Shown one piece after another: positions 28,093 to 37,451 of a DNA stretch of 64,000 nt. Each line of letters opens with the position of its first letter. The first letter of the stretch is position 1. The notes beneath the pieces were generated by a model. It was given only the letters and a program-made list of their open reading frames with translations. It was not told the DNA's origin and made no database searches. Location of the stretch: NCBI RefSeq assembly GCF_023195885.1, contig NZ_JALPKO010000001.1, positions 248,001 to 312,000 on the forward strand, given 5' to 3'. This stretch comes from Methylonatrum kenyense (lineage in GTDB: Bacteria > Pseudomonadota > Gammaproteobacteria > Nitrococcales > Aquisalimonadaceae). The translations under genes and the position numbers were made by a program.

Positions 28093-30135
28093 CTATTCTG
28101 TAATAGCTTTAAGCAGCGCATCTCGCACGTCAGAATAGAACTGAATATCGATCTTGGTCGCCATATCATCCGAGAGGTCAAACAACTGTCGACGGCAGGC
28201 GACTGGCATCAGCAATACAGTGGCGCCCTTCTCTACAGCGATTTCCGCGATCGTGACCGGATTGTGAATAGACTCAACGGAGCCGCCCAAGTTTATCTCG
28301 CCAACAATGATCAAACCGCCGCGCACGCTCCTCTTAAGAAGCGCAGTGCCCAGCGCAATTACTGACGCCATTCCCAGCTTTGTCCCTGACTTGGAAGCGT
28401 CGAAAGCGCGCAACTGAACCGTAAACTCGTGTTGACGTGGATCCTTGTCGCCCACCAGCTGCGCCGACCGGGCGTAAAGATTCTGCTCTGCATAACCGAT
28501 GCTTTCCTTGAACGCGGGCGGTACCGGCTTGTTGAGGACCTTGACGCCGGACCCTGGCCCTTCGTTCACCTCGATCCGGTACAGGCCGGGATGTTCCTCA
28601 CCGCCACCTGGAGAGATAGTCCATACTTGGCCAGGTTCCAGGGGATCGTCACCAATACTGTTATCGCTCTGGAGTTCCGGAGTGGAAACAAACTTCTCGA
28701 CACCGTCGGCGCCCATGACATAGCTGAAATGGGTATTCCTGAATTCTGCCGCACCAATCCGCTTCTGCTGTTCCTTCACCCGGCGCCGGGCTTCCATGGC
28801 AATGCGAACGGCCCATTCGATATCTTCGTCCGAGACCCCATCATCACCAGGATAAAGCAGCTTGAGCAGGCCGCTGACCGTTTTGTTCACCGAATTGGTA
28901 TCCCGCCCGGACAGCGCGCCACCAAAGAACACCCTGTTCTGAATCAGGCTAATCCGACTCTGATTGCGCAGCTGGCTCCAGCACTCCGACAGGAAGTCGC
29001 TGACCAGGCCGAAATGGTCGGTTAGCAGCTCCTTGCTGATTTTCGGCACGTCCCAGCCTGGCAAGAAGGCGTGGATACGGTCCATGAAGGCCGTATCGTC
29101 TTTCATCTCCGGAGGCATGGGACCGAAGAGGTGCCCGATCCGCTGCTGGTGTTCCACATCCACGTCAAAGTTGCCTACCAGCACGATGCTGCCGTCGGCG
29201 CGAATGTTTTCCTTACCACGGCTAAACTCACCGGATTCCATGTAGCCCTTCATGATGTTCACGCCGTCCTTCTGGTCGAAGGAAATGCCGGAGACCTCGT
29301 CGAAGCAGACCACGTCGTACTGACAGACCAAGCCCCGTTGGCCGCTGGCGTTGTTCACAAACATCTTGGCCACCGTGGCCTTACCACCGGATATAAGATG
29401 CGCGTAGGGTGACACTTGCTGGAATAAATGGCTCTTACCGGTCCCCCTGGGGCCAAGCTCTACCAGGTTATAGTTGCGCTCAACGAAGGGCACCATACGC
29501 AGCAGAAGCGCGCCCTGTTGCCGCTCCGACAGGCCGCTGGCCTCAATCCCGGTGGACCTCAGTAGCAGCTCCTTCCATTCCTGCGTCGTAAACTCTTTCC
29601 GGGCGGCCGCCAAGATATTCAGAACGTCTCGCTTGGAAAGCTGGATCTCCCGCAGCCCTTCAACACCGAAAGGGCGACCATTACTTTCCTGGGCAATGGC
29701 AGCATCGTAGTTGAGCGTCACCTCGGCGTAGAAACCGCCGGTCAGCATCCGCTCGTGCTCGTTCACCAAAGACGGCGTAATCCGTACGTCGTTCAGACGA
29801 AGGCTGGGAAGAGACGCAATATAGGAGTCCGTTTTCGCGTCCAGGCGGGCTGTAATCAGGTCGATGATTTTAACTTCGCCGTTTTCCCTGGCTCGAGCCT
29901 TGAAAAGCTCCTCCTCACCGGCCTTAACGGTGCGAGACTTGAGCTGCCGCTGCACGATCTCCAAGCCTTCGTTGATCTCTTCCTGATCGGTGCTTGCGCA
30001 GTATCTTCCCAACAGGAACTCGACCACATAGGTGGGGACCGGGAATTGGCGGCTGAAGGTTCGTACCAGGTCCTTTCGCACCAGGTACCCATCCAGGGCG
30101 GTCGCCGCCTTTCTGTCGATATCGTCCAATTCCAT
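28093..30135 (-). CDS. brxL: BrxL, AAA+/Lon-like protein of BREX type 1
   Basis: BrxL is the sixth core protein of BREX type 1, an AAA+ ATPase needed for phage restriction in several systems. The 680-residue product begins MELDDIDRKAATALDGYLV; Walker A GPRGTGKS is at 228-235, DVVCFDEVSGISFDQKDG is the Walker B region, and the C-terminal 100 residues follow the Lon protease fold (VRGGLIIVGEINLGGSVESI). The Lon catalytic Ser position reads GTKLGMAS instead of GPSAGIA and the catalytic Lys is not seen, so protease activity is doubtful. The start codon overlaps the pglZ stop (TGATG). It is the last gene of the BREX operon and is convergent with recD, 31 bp away. Confidence 0.95.
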   Translation of the reverse strand: MELDDIDRKAATALDGYLVRKDLVRTFSRQFPVPTYVVEFLLGRYCASTDQEEINEGLEIVQRQLKSRTVKAGEEELFKARARENGEVKIIDLITARLDAKTDSYIASLPSLRLNDVRITPSLVNEHERMLTGGFYAEVTLNYDAAIAQESNGRPFGVEGLREIQLSKRDVLNILAAARKEFTTQEWKELLLRSTGIEASGLSERQQGALLLRMVPFVERNYNLVELGPRGTGKSHLFQQVSPYAHLISGGKATVAKMFVNNASGQRGLVCQYDVVCFDEVSGISFDQKDGVNIMKGYMESGEFSRGKENIRADGSIVLVGNFDVDVEHQQRIGHLFGPMPPEMKDDTAFMDRIHAFLPGWDVPKISKELLTDHFGLVSDFLSECWSQLRNQSRISLIQNRVFFGGALSGRDTNSVNKTVSGLLKLLYPGDDGVSDEDIEWAVRIAMEARRRVKEQQKRIGAAEFRNTHFSYVMGADGVEKFVSTPELQSDNSIGDDPLEPGQVWTISPGGGEEHPGLYRIEVNEGPGSGVKVLNKPVPPAFKESIGYAEQNLYARSAQLVGDKDPRQHEFTVQLRAFDASKSGTKLGMASVIALGTALLKRSVRGGLIIVGEINLGGSVESIHNPVTIAEIAVEKGATVLLMPVACRRQLFDLSDDMATKIDIQFYSDVRDALLKAITE

Positions 30136-32477
30136 CAAATCTGTTCCCCACCGATAACAGTGTCCGTCTGGGCAACCAGAGAACCATTTTCGTCGAGCAG
30201 AACAACCACCGCTTTCTGCCCTTCCAGGTCTTCATCTTCGACAACCACGGAGGCGGTGCCATTTGACTTGAACGGCTTCGAGCCGACCACCACACTGCTG
30301 GCCGCTTCACCCGGGTGGGTACGGATATCCAATGTGAGCCCTGAATAGTCGCCCGTCACCGCCGCCGTGCAGCGCAACCCTTTCCACACCAGGTCAGTAA
30401 ACTCGATGGCCCCTTGTGCGGAGGCCCCGCCCGTCACCACCAATTGGAGTGTCAGGCATTCCTGTAGGCTCAGGCCACCGTGAGCGTAATCCTCACCCTT
30501 CTTGAAACAACTGATGCCATCGGCCAGCGCAAAGTAGTGACTGGGGTTCCAGTACCAGGGGAAGAGTCGCTCCTGAGTTTCCGCACCGGCCTTCAGTGCG
30601 GCACAGCGACCCCATTTGCTCTCAGCCAGTACGCTGGGCAGATCAATTTTGGGGAGTCCCCCGGGCAGAAGCAGCCAGCCATGATCGGTGACGACGCGCA
30701 CTCGCTTCCAGCCCGCCGCCAACAGCTCGGTAATGCGGTTCCGCACTTCCGTCAAAAGGCTTTCCAGATGTTTGGCCAGCTTCCAGCCACGGTCGTGACC
30801 TTCATGGTCGATGTCACCAAACTCACACCAGGCGAAACCTTCCCCCTGGCCATTCTCTGTTCGATCCAGCAGCGTCCAGCCGTTGTCCTTCAGCAGTTTC
30901 TTGAGGTGATAGCCACCTTTGAGGGACTGACCGGTCGCCGCCACGGCGGGCTCGAAATCCCCGCTGCCATCTTCCCCCCGAATTTTTTCCCGGACCGGTG
31001 TCACCGCCGCCTTGCCTGTGGCGGTCACGCTGGGCAAAGCGGCCCAGGTGGGCGCCTCGTCCACATACAGCCCTGAAGCTTCGAGCATCTCTGCCAGCCG
31101 CTTGCCCGTATCAAAGCGCAGCCCATCGACAAAGAGCACACAATCGGCGGGACTGGCCGGAAAGGGGGCCACTGTTGTGCAGGAGCCACCCGGATAGGAG
31201 GCACCATCAACGATCTTCTGCAGGTAGCGGGCGGACTCTTCGAGCCACGGCAGGTAAACCGCCCGAACTGCCGCTGTGACAGCCTCAAAGTCAGACGTAC
31301 TCTCCACTTGGGCCAAGGCGCGCATTACGCCGTCATCCGCTTTCCAGCCAGCGTTGGCATAGCCGTCCATCAGATCATCCACAGAGCCCGCCGCCAGAGA
31401 CGATTTCGCATAGTTGGCCATGGCGGCCAAGTGTTCCAGTGCACACGCCAGCGGAGCTTCTTCTAGCTCCGCCCAAACGAGTGATCGCCTGCCGCCGTGT
31501 ATCTGTTCGAGCTCCAGTATTCTGGCCCGTGCCTGGTGCGCCGGCGCCTGGGCCAGAGCCAGCAAGTCACGGCGCAGGTGGTCTTCCTGGCCCTGGTTCC
31601 ACTGAGGCCAGCCACCGGCCACGGTTTCATCGGCAAACAGATCAAAGGCCGGCGGTTGGCATTTGCGAATTTGGGCCGGGATATGGGGGTAGCGGTGGGG
31701 CGCCTCGCAGAAACGTTGCCAAACCGCCTGCCAAGGCCCCTCGTGGGCCGCAAGCTTCGCACACCCTGCCAGCACACCCTCATGCTGTGGGTTGAAAGCC
31801 AACTGGGAGGTGCATACCGCCACAAAAGCCTGCCATTCGTTCTCACCCCTCGCAGCCTGGAATGCATCGCCCTGGTCCAGCCACAGCAGCAGATCCCGGG
31901 TGGGGTCGCCGCCGGTTAACAGGGTATTGAAGTAATCCTTATCCAGGCGTTTGCCCTTGAGCAAGTCGACGTCTTCGTCGAGCAGTCGGTACAGCGCCAG
32001 TTGCATGGCGTGCCGGGTTTCGCTGTCCTGTGCCACATCGAGGCCAAGACCACCCTGATCCGACTTCAGGTAGGCAAGGATGGTCCAGTCCTTGGCATTC
32101 ACCTGGGACCAGATCACGCCACGGTATTGCAACTCAGCCAGCGGCTTGAGCAAGTCCGGGCAACCTTCCACCGCCCGCAGATCCTGACGGCTGACGCCGG
32201 GCAGGTAGAGAATGGGTATCCTGCCATCGTCCAGGGATACTTCATCCGCCAAGCCGGCAATCACGCAGCGTAGCCAAATCGCTGGGCCGGTGCGTTTTTC
32301 TGGGGCATAGTCACCTAGCACCAGAAGCTCCGGCAGTTCCGCCTGAAGGACCGGAATAACCGCTTCCCATTGCCGGTCACGGTCTGGCCAGAGGATGCCG
32401 GCAGGGGCGACCTGAATGTCTGGGTTAAAGGTAGCCGCGTCTCGAACAGACTTCAGGAGATTATCAATAACCCTCAT
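30135..32477 (-). CDS. pglZ: PglZ phosphatase-fold protein (type B) of BREX type 1
   Basis: A 780-residue PglZ protein, needed for BREX methylation and defence. The N-terminus (MRVIDNLLKSVRDAATFNP, then QVAPAGILWPDRDRQWE and LGDYAPEKRTGPAIWLRC) is that of the family NCBI calls PglZ type B, as I recall it. The alkaline-phosphatase-like core has the metal-binding VDGLRFD at 450-456 and TDHGW at 597-601. PglZ proteins of this fold have been shown to have nuclease activity in some cases. It starts inside the DUF4276 stop (ATGA). An in-frame extension to 32519 is unneeded. Confidence 0.93.
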   Translation of the reverse strand: MRVIDNLLKSVRDAATFNPDIQVAPAGILWPDRDRQWEAVIPVLQAELPELLVLGDYAPEKRTGPAIWLRCVIAGLADEVSLDDGRIPILYLPGVSRQDLRAVEGCPDLLKPLAELQYRGVIWSQVNAKDWTILAYLKSDQGGLGLDVAQDSETRHAMQLALYRLLDEDVDLLKGKRLDKDYFNTLLTGGDPTRDLLLWLDQGDAFQAARGENEWQAFVAVCTSQLAFNPQHEGVLAGCAKLAAHEGPWQAVWQRFCEAPHRYPHIPAQIRKCQPPAFDLFADETVAGGWPQWNQGQEDHLRRDLLALAQAPAHQARARILELEQIHGGRRSLVWAELEEAPLACALEHLAAMANYAKSSLAAGSVDDLMDGYANAGWKADDGVMRALAQVESTSDFEAVTAAVRAVYLPWLEESARYLQKIVDGASYPGGSCTTVAPFPASPADCVLFVDGLRFDTGKRLAEMLEASGLYVDEAPTWAALPSVTATGKAAVTPVREKIRGEDGSGDFEPAVAATGQSLKGGYHLKKLLKDNGWTLLDRTENGQGEGFAWCEFGDIDHEGHDRGWKLAKHLESLLTEVRNRITELLAAGWKRVRVVTDHGWLLLPGGLPKIDLPSVLAESKWGRCAALKAGAETQERLFPWYWNPSHYFALADGISCFKKGEDYAHGGLSLQECLTLQLVVTGGASAQGAIEFTDLVWKGLRCTAAVTGDYSGLTLDIRTHPGEAASSVVVGSKPFKSNGTASVVVEDEDLEGQKAVVVLLDENGSLVAQTDTVIGGEQI

Positions 32478-33127
32478 GCACCACCTCTGGCACCCAATGC
32501 CTCTATCCGTCCTACCCATGCATCAAATAGAGGGCACTCCTGACGGATAGCATCCAGGCCGATATCCAAAGCTATTAATGAGCCATGAGTAACTTTGTCA
32601 TAGGTATCGCATACTGCCAGAATGCGTTTTGAAGGTGCTGTCTCTAGACCTTCGTTGATGTGCTCGGGGCTGTCGAAACCACGGCGAATCTCCGTTAGTT
32701 CAGCGACCACACCTGGCTCATCAAACCAGTCTGAGAAGGCATACGGGGCACTAAACAAGAGACCTTCAAATTCATGCACAACCACATTGGCCAAGAAATT
32801 AGGTTGGGCAATATCGTTCTGAAAGGCCTCTTCTACTGCTTTAGCCCGAGTGATGGAATCTCCTGGCGCTTCCATGGCCGGAAATTCAGTGGGTAACCCA
32901 TAGAAGTCCAGCAATGTGGTAACCCAGGCGGAGGCATCCTCCTTGCATTTATTCTCCACCTGCCATTTTATCTTCCCATAAGACGACACACCGCCCTTTC
33001 CTTGCGGGCCGGTGCGAATAATGATGGGGTTCAGCCAGATGTTAAGGCGTTGAAAGTGCGGACCGAGCACCTCGCGCACAAACACATCTTCCGTTTGGCC
33101 TTCACAGAAAATATGTACCCGGGTCAT
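32474..33127 (-). CDS. DUF4276 family protein (Toprim-like), BREX accessory
   Basis: A 217-residue protein starting MTRVHIFCEGQTEDVFVREVL. The CEGQTED motif matches the catalytic Glu strand of Toprim-like domains (compare EGxxE of OLD nucleases), and TTLLDFYGLPTEFP and VVVHEFEGLLFSAP are DUF4276 signatures. Both ends overlap neighbours by 4 bp (ATGA with the AAA gene and with pglZ), so it is translated with them. Paired with the SMC-like ATPase it resembles a split OLD-type ATPase-nuclease; that reading is inference. It is not a BREX core gene. Confidence 0.85.
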   Translation of the reverse strand: MTRVHIFCEGQTEDVFVREVLGPHFQRLNIWLNPIIIRTGPQGKGGVSSYGKIKWQVENKCKEDASAWVTTLLDFYGLPTEFPAMEAPGDSITRAKAVEEAFQNDIAQPNFLANVVVHEFEGLLFSAPYAFSDWFDEPGVVAELTEIRRGFDSPEHINEGLETAPSKRILAVCDTYDKVTHGSLIALDIGLDAIRQECPLFDAWVGRIEALGARGGA

Positions 33128-34209
33128 CGTGTTGGCCTCCCACCCAGAACATTTTTCTGCCATAGCTCCCCGAGAGAGTATTCATTGAGCCAAGCGTCCA
33201 GCGCCTTGGTGTCGAGACGGTGTAGATGGGTATAACCCTCTGTTCGATCCGCAACCACAACATCCTCTGAGGAAAATTCATTCAGAAGGTCAGTAGATTG
33301 GGTGGAAACGATGACTTGCTTATTCTTGGACGTTGACCGCAATAAAGACGCAAGCAAATTGATCGCGAATGGATGGAGCCCCAGTTCCGGTTCATCAATC
33401 AAAATTGTCTCAGGCTGCAGTTCCTCGGGCTGCATAAGAACTGTCGTCAGGCAAATAAACCGCAGGGTTCCATCAGACAGCAGGTGGGCCTTAAAAGGCA
33501 CATCTTCCCCCTTCTCTGTCCACTCAAGCTCTATCTGATCCTTGCTGTCTGGCTGTGGGCGCAGCAGAAAATCCCCGAAGAAGGGTGCGACCAAGCGGAC
33601 TGTCTTAACAATACGTTTGTAATGGGATGGGTGCTGGTCTTTTAGGAGGTAAAGGAATGCGGCCAAATTTCGGGCATCCGGACGCAAGTAGAGGTTGTCG
33701 TTGATACCATGGCGTTGTTTGACTAGAGCACTGTCACTGGTGTCATGGAAATGATAAAGACGCCAGCTCTTCATGGGCGGAACCGTGTAATCGTAAATCC
33801 GTGTAAAACGTTTCTGCGATTCCACTTCCGTTTCGAAGTGACCAGAACTAATCGTCCAGTCGCCTTTCATGTTCCACCAAAAGTTCTCTTCCGCAAACAT
33901 CATGCGGTTATCCTGGGTTGGCTCCAGGGTAAACTTGTAGCCATTGTTGCCGAAATAAAGTTCGGCGTGGATCTGCTCTGTATTTTTGCGCCCAAAGTGC
34001 AGCAAAGCATCAGGACCACCCTGTTTGCTGACATAGCGCTGTAGGTTGCCTTCAAGCATCTGCTGAATCAGCCGGAAGAAGCCGATAAAGTTTGACTTGC
34101 CAGCGCCGTTGGGGCCGATAAGCACATTAAGTTCTCTCAGCTCCAGATCGCACTCGCGGATGGATTTGAACCCGCGCAACACGATGCGAGATAGTTGATT
34201 TGGGTTCAT
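33124..34209 (-). CDS. SMC/RecF-like AAA ATPase, BREX accessory
   Basis: A 361-residue ABC/SMC-type ATPase of the AAA_21 kind. LRGFKSIRECDLEL is the RecF/SMC-like N-terminus, Walker A is GPNGAGKSN (32-40), the signature region LLSDGTLRFICL and Walker B ETILIDEPELGLHP are present, and STQSTDLLNEF is the switch region. There is no long coiled coil. It lies between the 1081-residue gene and DUF4276 with 4-bp overlaps at both ends. ATPases of this class drive nucleases in OLD, Gabija-like and other abortive systems, so an ATPase-Toprim module with DUF4276 is likely. Confidence 0.88.
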   Translation of the reverse strand: MNPNQLSRIVLRGFKSIRECDLELRELNVLIGPNGAGKSNFIGFFRLIQQMLEGNLQRYVSKQGGPDALLHFGRKNTEQIHAELYFGNNGYKFTLEPTQDNRMMFAEENFWWNMKGDWTISSGHFETEVESQKRFTRIYDYTVPPMKSWRLYHFHDTSDSALVKQRHGINDNLYLRPDARNLAAFLYLLKDQHPSHYKRIVKTVRLVAPFFGDFLLRPQPDSKDQIELEWTEKGEDVPFKAHLLSDGTLRFICLTTVLMQPEELQPETILIDEPELGLHPFAINLLASLLRSTSKNKQVIVSTQSTDLLNEFSSEDVVVADRTEGYTHLHRLDTKALDAWLNEYSLGELWQKNVLGGRPTR

Positions 34210-37200
34210 TGTTCGTCACCCTTATGATGTTCAGATATGATGCGTTCGGCTTCCCTATCATAAATTTCAGACAAATCCCGTAGAGTGCGAGCTAACCTGT
34301 GAAAATTAGCATTCTCGACATCCTCTGCCTTCTGGCGGTACCGCTCTGCAAGCTCTTTTTCTGGCTTGGCGGTTGGATCAACCCAATGGACTCCACGGGA
34401 ACTGAACGCCGCTGAATGAAAACCTCTTCGCATTTTTTCAGAGTCCCGGCTATTTAGGACATCGGCAGCAGCACGATGAATCCACAATCCATCCTCATCT
34501 TGAGGTGCGTGAAGTAATACTTCACCGATATGGACAAGGGCGGGCTCTAAATGCCCGGATTCCGCGCAGGTAACCTTCACCTTCTCAAGCCAGTTTCTGC
34601 AATGCTCTGCGTCGAACGATCCATCATCCATTTGCCCTGGGGGGCGACTCCATTCGCTGATCAATCGATAGGCGTTGGTGGCTATAGCCTTTTTATCTTC
34701 AGAAGGTTTATCGGTATTGTCTCCCTCTTTGTTCGAACGATAAATCAGCTGAATCACTTCGCAGAAAAAATCAGGCTCATTAGCCAATTTCCTGTGCAAG
34801 AAAACAGGTTTATTTCCATCGAGTTGATTAAGTAAAGGCAAATAAGCCCATTCGACCCTGAAAAGGTCATCATCACTAACGGCGCTATCCGACTGTAAGT
34901 GCTTTATCAGCTGAACCATGTGATAACTATCCATGGCGTGGCTCGACTCGCTGGATCTTAGCGCCCCAAGAAGAGCGCGCACGCATTGCTGTGGATCAAC
35001 CGCACTCTTCGAGTGCAGCATTCTTTCCAGACAGTTTATGGCAGCGTGTGGCCGCCCGTATTCGAGTAGCTTATCAATGGCAAACCCAAGATCTTCCTTC
35101 GCCTCATAGGGGAAAGCACTTGCCCGATTCCAGTATTGACTCTCATGTTTGTCGAGCCACTGGCCTGCTCGCGCCCAAGCATCTCGAGTGAAAGGCAAGC
35201 AAGCCAGAAATTGTCCTATTTGTCCGTGGCTCCATCCCGCTCTATTTACTCTGTCGCACCAATCCCAGCCCTCATCATGACGGCGGCGCCATATAAACGC
35301 GCCCACCAGGTCCAGGTGCTTTTCGTTCTCCGAATCCAAAAAGTTCGGTAGCAGCGTTTTTTCAATATTCAGCACAGATAGGTGAGCCAATGCGGCGCCA
35401 ACATCACGAGGTGATGAAACGGTCTCGGCAAAACGAATTGCACCGTCTATACCATCTTTTGCAATAATCTCACTGATGGCCGATGCTCGCCGCTCATCAA
35501 GCTTTCTACGCTGCTCCTCCCAGTTTCCAGACTCCTCGTAGAGGTCAAAGTCTCGACCTGAAAAAAGCTCCTGGTATAAGAGTAAGGGATCAGTCGGGGC
35601 CAGCTTATCCATAACTGCCTCGAGCGGCTTTAATAGCTCGTCAGGTAGCGACCACTCTGCCTCTGGGAATCGCCGGTGTTTCTTGGTGAACTTAGAAAGT
35701 CGGCGCCATAGGATTTGTCGTTGATCTTCAGGAAGCGACCGAATCTGATCGGAAGACAGGGTTTCAATCATCTGATCGAATGCTGGCCGAGTCAGATTGT
35801 CAAAGTGGTCAATCAACTCAGAAAGCTTGGCAACATCCAGTCCGGCTGCACTGACCGCTAGCCCAGCGTATGACGATGTCTGTAACCAATACTCATGTTT
35901 TGTAACCCCTTTTTCCCAGTCATCCGGGATGATCTTTCTCCACTGCGGCTTATGGGTGCCAGAAGTCATCTGGTGTTGGTTGGGGAGCAGGCTTAGCAAA
36001 AGGCTCCAGCCAATGTCTGGCCATTCGTTGATAACGGTCTGTACAGCTACCTTACGCTTTTCAATGCTTGCAAGTGTATGCGGCATCCAGGGAAGCAAAA
36101 TGTCGGTCAAAGAGTTGGCTGGGCGGTTTGCCCATTGGCCACCTGGATCATGGCTGGCTAGTTCAGCGAGCAGATCACATACTCGAACAAGATACTGCTC
36201 ATCCCAAGCTATACCTTCCAAAGCCCAGAGCAGCCCTGTCATATGGTTGCTGCCGGTGATGCCAACGCCTTCCTGCACAAAGAGCTCATCGAATGGGCAA
36301 GGGGACGACCGTAAAGCTGTTTCTACGGCATCTAGAAATTCCTTGGGCGCTGCTTCGGACAAGGTAGGCAGCAGACCGTTAAGACTTCCCCATAACGTCC
36401 AATCCGCTTCGCCAAAGATATCCCGAATCGCCAGAACGGCTGTTATGTCGGCATTTCCAAGAGTGCAGTTGCTGCAAGCTTCCGCATAACAACCCAGAAT
36501 GGCCAACCCTTCTGCAAGCCCGCTGCGAATTGCGGGGGAATAGCTCAGTACTTTCCCGTGAATGCTAGCTGCATAACGCTCTTCTGGTGGCAGCTCAAAA
36601 GCGGGATCCTGTTCTTTCAAAACAGTAATGGCCAGCGATTTAAATACCTCCAGGTTTGGATCAAGAATTCTCGAGCCCAGAAGATTAAATAACTCTTTCC
36701 GATGGGTTACAACCCACACGCCATCTTTCAACGATAGGGGGCTATTTGGCAGGTGTAATATTTCACGAGCGACCTTAATCCAATCTTCGTATCTCATATC
36801 GAGAATGCGAGATAGAGCCTCCTTGTCAGCGTGCTTTTTTTCATTCCATGATCCAACCAGACTTACCAGTGCTAACAGGGTCGCATCTGGATGATTCTTC
36901 CAGTCATCTGAAAGTTCATCTTTCTCAGGCCTCACATTACTGGCTAGGTTATAGATTGCCGCCTTAACAGCGGTAAGGCTCATCTCAGCGGTGTACCTGT
37001 CCGGATCAAAGCCCTCTTTCATCTGCTGGTAGGGGTGGATGTAGTTACGAAAATTTCTCAGATGTTGCCCGAAATTCTTTACATCGAGCCGAAGGATTCC
37101 AATGTTGTGAGCAACATCTATAAGCTGTGCGAGACTCCAGTCTTTAAACGGTTTTTGTTTGCCGTTTTCATCTTTGGGACTTTGCGGAGACCGATTGAAG

Positions 37201-37451
37201 TCCGCAGGCTTTTTGTTCGCCAAGCCAAGTAGCAAACCTTCCAGTAAGGAGCCGCACAACATAATAGTGGCCATAGGGGAATGGGAGAGACAACGCTGCG
37301 CTTCGGTAAAACGGTTTTCCAGGATAGGTATAAGCCCCGGATCTACCAAAGCGGGTGACAGGGATAAGGTTTCTATAGCCTGGGTGGTTTCGGCCTCCAT
37401 TGTTGTTATCTGAAGGCCACCCAGAGCGCGTTGTCTATCATCGCCGCTCAT
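34206..37451 (-). CDS. 1081-residue protein of unknown family with HEPN-like N-terminus
   Basis: I do not recognise this protein. Its ATG overlaps the pglX stop (TAATG) and its stop overlaps the AAA start (ATGA), so it belongs to the BREX operon. Residues 50-160 are helical and carry LRNFRNYIHPYQQ (131-143), which fits the HEPN ribonuclease motif (R132-N133...H139), after CGSLLEGLLLGLA and DWSLAQLIDVAHNIGIL. The remaining 900 residues are rich in Leu, Trp and acidic residues and read like helical repeats (WDRVNRAGW-, WSLPDELL-type blocks); no P-loop, nuclease or membrane segment is seen. Its base composition is clearly more AT-rich than pglZ or brxC. It could be a large effector or a phage-sensing scaffold; both are guesses. 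Confidence 0.85.
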   Translation of the reverse strand: MSGDDRQRALGGLQITTMEAETTQAIETLSLSPALVDPGLIPILENRFTEAQRCLSHSPMATIMLCGSLLEGLLLGLANKKPADFNRSPQSPKDENGKQKPFKDWSLAQLIDVAHNIGILRLDVKNFGQHLRNFRNYIHPYQQMKEGFDPDRYTAEMSLTAVKAAIYNLASNVRPEKDELSDDWKNHPDATLLALVSLVGSWNEKKHADKEALSRILDMRYEDWIKVAREILHLPNSPLSLKDGVWVVTHRKELFNLLGSRILDPNLEVFKSLAITVLKEQDPAFELPPEERYAASIHGKVLSYSPAIRSGLAEGLAILGCYAEACSNCTLGNADITAVLAIRDIFGEADWTLWGSLNGLLPTLSEAAPKEFLDAVETALRSSPCPFDELFVQEGVGITGSNHMTGLLWALEGIAWDEQYLVRVCDLLAELASHDPGGQWANRPANSLTDILLPWMPHTLASIEKRKVAVQTVINEWPDIGWSLLLSLLPNQHQMTSGTHKPQWRKIIPDDWEKGVTKHEYWLQTSSYAGLAVSAAGLDVAKLSELIDHFDNLTRPAFDQMIETLSSDQIRSLPEDQRQILWRRLSKFTKKHRRFPEAEWSLPDELLKPLEAVMDKLAPTDPLLLYQELFSGRDFDLYEESGNWEEQRRKLDERRASAISEIIAKDGIDGAIRFAETVSSPRDVGAALAHLSVLNIEKTLLPNFLDSENEKHLDLVGAFIWRRRHDEGWDWCDRVNRAGWSHGQIGQFLACLPFTRDAWARAGQWLDKHESQYWNRASAFPYEAKEDLGFAIDKLLEYGRPHAAINCLERMLHSKSAVDPQQCVRALLGALRSSESSHAMDSYHMVQLIKHLQSDSAVSDDDLFRVEWAYLPLLNQLDGNKPVFLHRKLANEPDFFCEVIQLIYRSNKEGDNTDKPSEDKKAIATNAYRLISEWSRPPGQMDDGSFDAEHCRNWLEKVKVTCAESGHLEPALVHIGEVLLHAPQDEDGLWIHRAAADVLNSRDSEKMRRGFHSAAFSSRGVHWVDPTAKPEKELAERYRQKAEDVENANFHRLARTLRDLSEIYDREAERIISEHHKGDEQ

